The translations under genes and the position numbers were made by a program. A stretch of DNA of 8,975 bases from Candidatus Omnitrophota bacterium (GTDB lineage Bacteria > Omnitrophota > Gorgyraeia > Aquiviventales > Aquiviventaceae). The stretch lies in NCBI GenBank assembly GCA_016206725.1, contig JACQRA010000080.1:1-8975 (forward strand), read 5' to 3'. Numbering within the stretch: the stretch's first letter is position 1; each line of letters begins with the position of its first letter. Positions 6,513 through 8,975 of the stretch are shown here, piece by piece. The notes under the pieces were generated by a model, which was not told the DNA's origin, made no database searches, and saw only the letters and a program-made list of their open reading frames with translations.

Positions 6513-6525
6513 AAGTCGTATGAAG
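6504..6525. repeat. 11-base direct duplication GTCGTATGAAR x2
   Basis: GTCGTATGAA occurs at 6504-6513 and again at 6515-6524, each followed by a purine. The first copy contains the TGA stop of the hibernation-factor gene; the second contains the ATG start of the HEAT-repeat gene. The duplication abuts the first heptanucleotide tract. Confidence 0.85.
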
Positions 6526-7107
6526 GTATCTCGTATCTCGTATCTCGTATCTCGAGGCTCGCTGTCTCTGTTCTTCTTGCTACCTACTACCTACTTCCTA
6601 CTACCTACTTGTTCCGCCGCCATCAGTTCGGAAGCGCAGCGCCTGATTGATCAGATCGAGATCGACGACCCGTATCTGCGTCGTCAAGCGTTTCTCCAAC
6701 TTGAGGCGTTGCGAGAACCGGAAACCGCCTCGGTGATTCGTCACTATCTGGCGCATCGCCAGGCGGAATTGAGAGCACTGAGCGTCAGGGCGCTCGCAGC
6801 CATCGAAGGGCCTCAGTCGGTCCCGACCCTGATGGAGCGACTCACGAAAGATCGAAGTCCCTCAGTGCGTCTCCAAGCCATCCTGGCGCTCGAGCCGTTT
6901 CTAGCCCAAGACGCTCAGCCCATTCCATCGCTCATCAAAGCCCTCCGTGATCGCCAGCCTGATGTGCGGATGGCGGCCATCGATGTCGTCAGCCGGATTG
7001 AGACGGCTCAGGCCCGCGAGGCGATTACCGTGCGATGGAAGCGCGAGCGACACCGGGATGTCCGCCGGGTGTTGGAGGCGGCCATGAAACGTCTCGGCAA
7101 GCTGTAA
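6520..7107 (+). CDS. Exported HEAT-repeat protein
   Basis: The 195-residue product has an N-terminal export signal (basic residues 2-12, hydrophobic about 13-30) ending near CSAA. A helical-repeat body follows, of roughly 30-residue HEAT-like units at about 51-79, 82-112, 113-143, 147-175 and 178-195. The recurring (V/L)R-x-x-A signature shows this, as in SVRLQAILALE and DVRMAAIDVVS. HEAT arrays are protein-binding scaffolds and predict no enzymatic activity, so the job here is unknown, probably periplasmic. Unusually, the signal-peptide codons consist largely of two heptanucleotide tandem repeats. A Cys at residue 31 lies near the end of the signal, but LPTC is a poor lipobox. There is no good Shine-Dalgarno. 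I see no convincing ATG further downstream before the first repeat, so ATG 6520 is preferred. Confidence 0.75.
   Translation: MKVSRISYLVSRGSLSLFFLLPTTYFLLPTCSAAISSEAQRLIDQIEIDDPYLRRQAFLQLEALREPETASVIRHYLAHRQAELRALSVRALAAIEGPQSVPTLMERLTKDRSPSVRLQAILALEPFLAQDAQPIPSLIKALRDRQPDVRMAAIDVVSRIETAQAREAITVRWKRERHRDVRRVLEAAMKRLGKL
6526..6553. repeat. (GTATCTC)4 heptanucleotide tandem repeat
   Basis: Four perfect, uninterrupted copies of GTATCTC occur at 6526-6532, 6533-6539, 6540-6546 and 6547-6553. They begin four bases after the start codon of the HEAT-repeat gene and encode its n-region (ISYLVSR). Seven is not a multiple of three, so gain or loss of a unit would shift the frame. Confidence 0.95.
6580..6607. 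repeat. (CTACCTA)4 heptanucleotide tandem repeat, one variant unit
   Basis: Four consecutive heptamers occur: CTACCTA (6580-6586), CTACCTA (6587-6593), CTTCCTA (6594-6600) and CTACCTA (6601-6607). They encode most of the hydrophobic core of the HEAT-protein signal peptide (LLPTTYFLLPT). The unit differs from the upstream heptamer but has the same period and copy number. Confidence 0.9.
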
Positions 7108-7110
7108 GGG
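7106..7110 (+). promoter_or_regulatory. Shine-Dalgarno AAGGG supporting a TTG start of tilS
   Basis: AAGGG overlaps the stop of the HEAT-repeat gene and lies eight bases before TTG 7119. No comparable site serves the ATG at 7035, which is deep inside the upstream gene, so this site decides the start. Confidence 0.6.
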
Positions 7111-7118
7111 CTCCCTCG

Positions 7119-8168
7119 TTGAACTCCTCCTCGTTGGTTGATCGCGTCGTGAAGGTTATCCGCTCAGATCGCCTCGTCGCTCCAGGCGATCGCGTCCTGG
7201 TCGGGATCTCAGGCGGGCCGGACTCTGTCGCGTTGGCGCACGTGCTCTCGACGATCAGTTCTTCCCTCCAGATCGAGTTGCTGCTCGTGCACGTGGATCA
7301 TCAACTCCGTTCCACCTCCGCTGTGGATGCCGAAGGCGTCTCGCAGTTCGCCAAACAACTCGGGCTGCCGGTGGAGATCGTCACTCGAAATGTCCGCCAA
7401 GAGACCGCAGGGCGGGGATGGTCGCTGGAAGACGCGGCGCGGCGAGTTCGCTACCAAGCGTTTCGCGAGACAGCCCAACGCCATGGCGCGCAGCGGCTCG
7501 TCCTTGGGCATACGGCGGATGACCAAGCGGAAACCGTCCTGATGCGGTTGATCCGCGGCGCGGGGCTCACCGGCTTAACGGGGATTCCGCAGACAAGACG
7601 TCTCGGGGATCTCGTCGTGATTCGACCCTTGCTGAGGATTCGACGGGACGAGATCATGGCCTATCTGCAGGACCACCACCTAAGCTATTGCGAGGATGCG
7701 ACGAACCAGGACCCGTCCTTTTTACGCAATCGCATTCGCGCTCAGCTCGTTCCGTTATTGGAACGCGACTACAACCTCCAGATCAAAACGCTCTGCTGCC
7801 AATTGGCTGAGCAGTGTCAGGTGGATGGCGGGTATATCCAGCGCTCGGCTGCTCGCACCTGGAGACGGTTGGTGAAATCGCACGGCTCATCGCTGCTCAT
7901 TCGGAAGGAGCCCTTCGTTCGTCAACCCGAAGCCATCCAGCGAGCTCTGCTTCGGCTGGCGATTCAGCATCTGCAAGGCGATCTCACCGGCTTCGAATTT
8001 CGGCACTGGCTGGAAGCGCAACGGCTCGTGACCGAGCGGCCGGTCGGGACGGTGCTGGACCTTCCGGGATCGGTGCAGCTTCAACGGACGAAGGACCACG
8101 TCATCGTTCGTCTCAAGCCATTGCCCTCGTCGACGAATCACGATATACTACTAAGAAAGAGAACCTAA
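7119..8168 (+). CDS. tilS: tRNA(Ile)-lysidine synthase TilS
   Basis: TilS uses ATP and lysine to convert C34 of tRNA-Ile2 (CAU anticodon) to lysidine, which switches its charging from Met to Ile and its codon from AUG to AUA. The PP-loop SGGPDS is at residues 31-36 counted from TTG. It is followed by the HVDHQLR segment and LGHTADDQAETVLMRL, both typical of TilS. A further conserved stretch is NRIRAQLVPLLE. From TTG 7119 the protein is 349 residues, shorter than the E. coli enzyme (about 430). It appears to keep the catalytic domain and the first C-terminal domain but lack the second. An ATG at 7035 would add 28 residues overlapping the HEAT gene and is less likely. It precedes ftsH by four bases, a pairing known in other bacteria. 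Confidence 0.93.
   Translation: MNSSSLVDRVVKVIRSDRLVAPGDRVLVGISGGPDSVALAHVLSTISSSLQIELLLVHVDHQLRSTSAVDAEGVSQFAKQLGLPVEIVTRNVRQETAGRGWSLEDAARRVRYQAFRETAQRHGAQRLVLGHTADDQAETVLMRLIRGAGLTGLTGIPQTRRLGDLVVIRPLLRIRRDEIMAYLQDHHLSYCEDATNQDPSFLRNRIRAQLVPLLERDYNLQIKTLCCQLAEQCQVDGGYIQRSAARTWRRLVKSHGSSLLIRKEPFVRQPEAIQRALLRLAIQHLQGDLTGFEFRHWLEAQRLVTERPVGTVLDLPGSVQLQRTKDHVIVRLKPLPSSTNHDILLRKRT
8121..8149 (+). promoter_or_regulatory. Possible sigma-70-type promoter for ftsH inside the tilS 3' end
   Basis: TTGCCC (8121-8126) and TATACT (8144-8149) are separated by exactly 17 bases and match the consensus at 4/6 and 5/6 positions. The predicted start would be near 8156, about 17 bases before the ftsH ATG. It could uncouple ftsH expression from the upstream genes. 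This is prediction only, and chance matches are common. Confidence 0.35.
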
Positions 8169-8172
8169 ACCC

Positions 8173-8975
8173 ATGTCAACCATCGCGCGACCCAATCGAC
8201 CCCGTTTTCTTGTCATGCTGCTCATCGGCCTGGGGATGTTCGCCATGCTGCGCACGCTGTCCTACTACACCTCCCAATGGCATCGGCGGCTGACGTACAG
8301 TGAGTTCTTCACCATGCTCCAGGCTAACCCTACCACTAAGGAGATCACTGAAGCGAGGTTGCTTGATGATCGGATCATGGGGCAACTGCAGGATGGACAG
8401 AGCTTCTCGGTCTATGTGGCCCATCCGGACGACCGCCTCTTCGAGTTGCTCCGAACCAATGTGCCGGTGTTCGATGTCCAGCCCTCGCAAACGCCCCTCA
8501 TGGCGATCATCGGCGCGCTGTTTTGGCCGATCATGTTTCTGGGGATGATGTGGTTTCTGATGCGCTCCGCCCAGGGGGGAGGCCGGCTCCTCGCCTTTGG
8601 AAAAAGCCGCGCGAGGCTGGTCGTGCCGGAGTCACAGACGCGGATCACCTTTGATGACGTCGCCGGCATTGACGAAGCGAAGGAAGAGCTTCGGGAAATC
8701 ATCGAATTCTTGAAAGATCCCAAACGGTTCCAGCGATTAGGCGGCAAGATTCCCAAAGGGGTGCTGCTCATCGGGCTACCGGGAACGGGGAAAACGCTCC
8801 TGGCCAAGGCCGTGGCGGGTGAAGCCAACGTCCCGTTCTTTAATATCAGCGGGTCGGATTTCGTCGAGATGTACGTCGGCGTCGGCGCGGCCAGAGTCCG
8901 CGATCTCTTCGAGCACGCGAAACGGGCGGCGAAGCAGATTGGCCGAGGGGCCATCATCTTCATTGATGAGATTGA
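8173..8975 (+). CDS. ftsH: FtsH-family ATP-dependent zinc metalloprotease, N-terminal part (3' truncated by window)
   Basis: The frame is open to the right edge, giving the first 267 residues of a membrane-bound AAA+ protease that extracts and degrades membrane and short-lived cytosolic proteins. It has TM1 at about 11-29, a periplasmic domain (about 40-105, with YSEFF at the family's usual place), TM2 at about 108-130, then the AAA domain. FDDVAGIDEAKEEL (160-173) is the typical entry motif. Walker A is GLPGTGKT (201-208), the pore-loop region is MYVGVGA (233-239), and Walker B is IIFIDE (261-266). Three departures from the usual FtsH are visible: Leu for Pro in Walker A, Tyr for the pore Phe, and a lengthened, Gly-rich stretch before Walker B. 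The HEXXH zinc site lies beyond the window. A divergent paralogue is likely; a promoter may lie just upstream. Confidence 0.92.
   Translation, partial: MSTIARPNRPRFLVMLLIGLGMFAMLRTLSYYTSQWHRRLTYSEFFTMLQANPTTKEITEARLLDDRIMGQLQDGQSFSVYVAHPDDRLFELLRTNVPVFDVQPSQTPLMAIIGALFWPIMFLGMMWFLMRSAQGGGRLLAFGKSRARLVVPESQTRITFDDVAGIDEAKEELREIIEFLKDPKRFQRLGGKIPKGVLLIGLPGTGKTLLAKAVAGEANVPFFNISGSDFVEMYVGVGAARVRDLFEHAKRAAKQIGRGAIIFIDEI

Noticed and set aside
7035..7118. ATG 7035 as the tilS start
   Set aside because: It lies inside the HEAT-repeat gene, adds a Gly/Pro/Arg-rich leader unlike TilS, and lacks a good ribosome site; TTG 7119 has AAGGG at suitable spacing.

Overview
This 8,975-base window is a compact run of bacterial genes, all on the + strand, in GC-rich sequence. 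Intergenic gaps are mostly under 60 bases, and three junctions overlap. The mix of a multiheme membrane-anchored cytochrome c beside a polytopic membrane protein, housekeeping genes and a divergent ftsH resembles a Nitrospira-like (Nitrospirota) chromosome. That assignment is an impression from gene content and needs a database search. I see no phage, IS element, CRISPR array or rRNA. I also see no convincing intrinsic terminator.

Region 1 (1-1701) is respiratory. It holds the C-terminal end of a multi-pass membrane protein, then a 400-residue protein with one N-terminal membrane anchor and five CXXCH haem sites. Together they look like part of a quinol/cytochrome c electron-transfer complex.

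Region 2 (1705-3704) concerns RNA and sulfur transfer. mnmA (tRNA 2-thiouridylase) overlaps larE (sulfur insertase of the PP-loop family) by four bases. larE runs into a tRNA gene with anticodon CAT, so its stop codon is formed by tRNA nucleotides 8-10.

Region 3 (3726-5818) has a stand-alone response-regulator receiver domain, overlapped by a phosphoglycolate-phosphatase-type HAD hydrolase. A short repeat-bearing gap follows, then a long LOG-family (cytokinin-activating-type) protein.

Region 4 (5846-8975) has a small exported-looking cysteine-rich protein of unknown function and a ribosome hibernation factor (HPF/RaiA type). Next comes an exported HEAT-repeat protein whose signal peptide is written in two heptanucleotide tandem repeats. 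tilS (tRNA-Ile lysidine synthase, probable TTG start) and the 5' part of a divergent ftsH close the window. ftsH runs off the right edge.

The themes are respiration, tRNA maturation, stress or ribosome maintenance, and membrane proteolysis. Three PP-loop enzymes (MnmA, LarE, TilS) lie within 6.5 kb of one another. I do not see a clear new defence or biosynthetic system. The features most worth following up are the heptanucleotide tracts at the start of the HEAT-repeat gene, the larE/tRNA overlap, the cysteine-rich small protein and the cytochrome pair.
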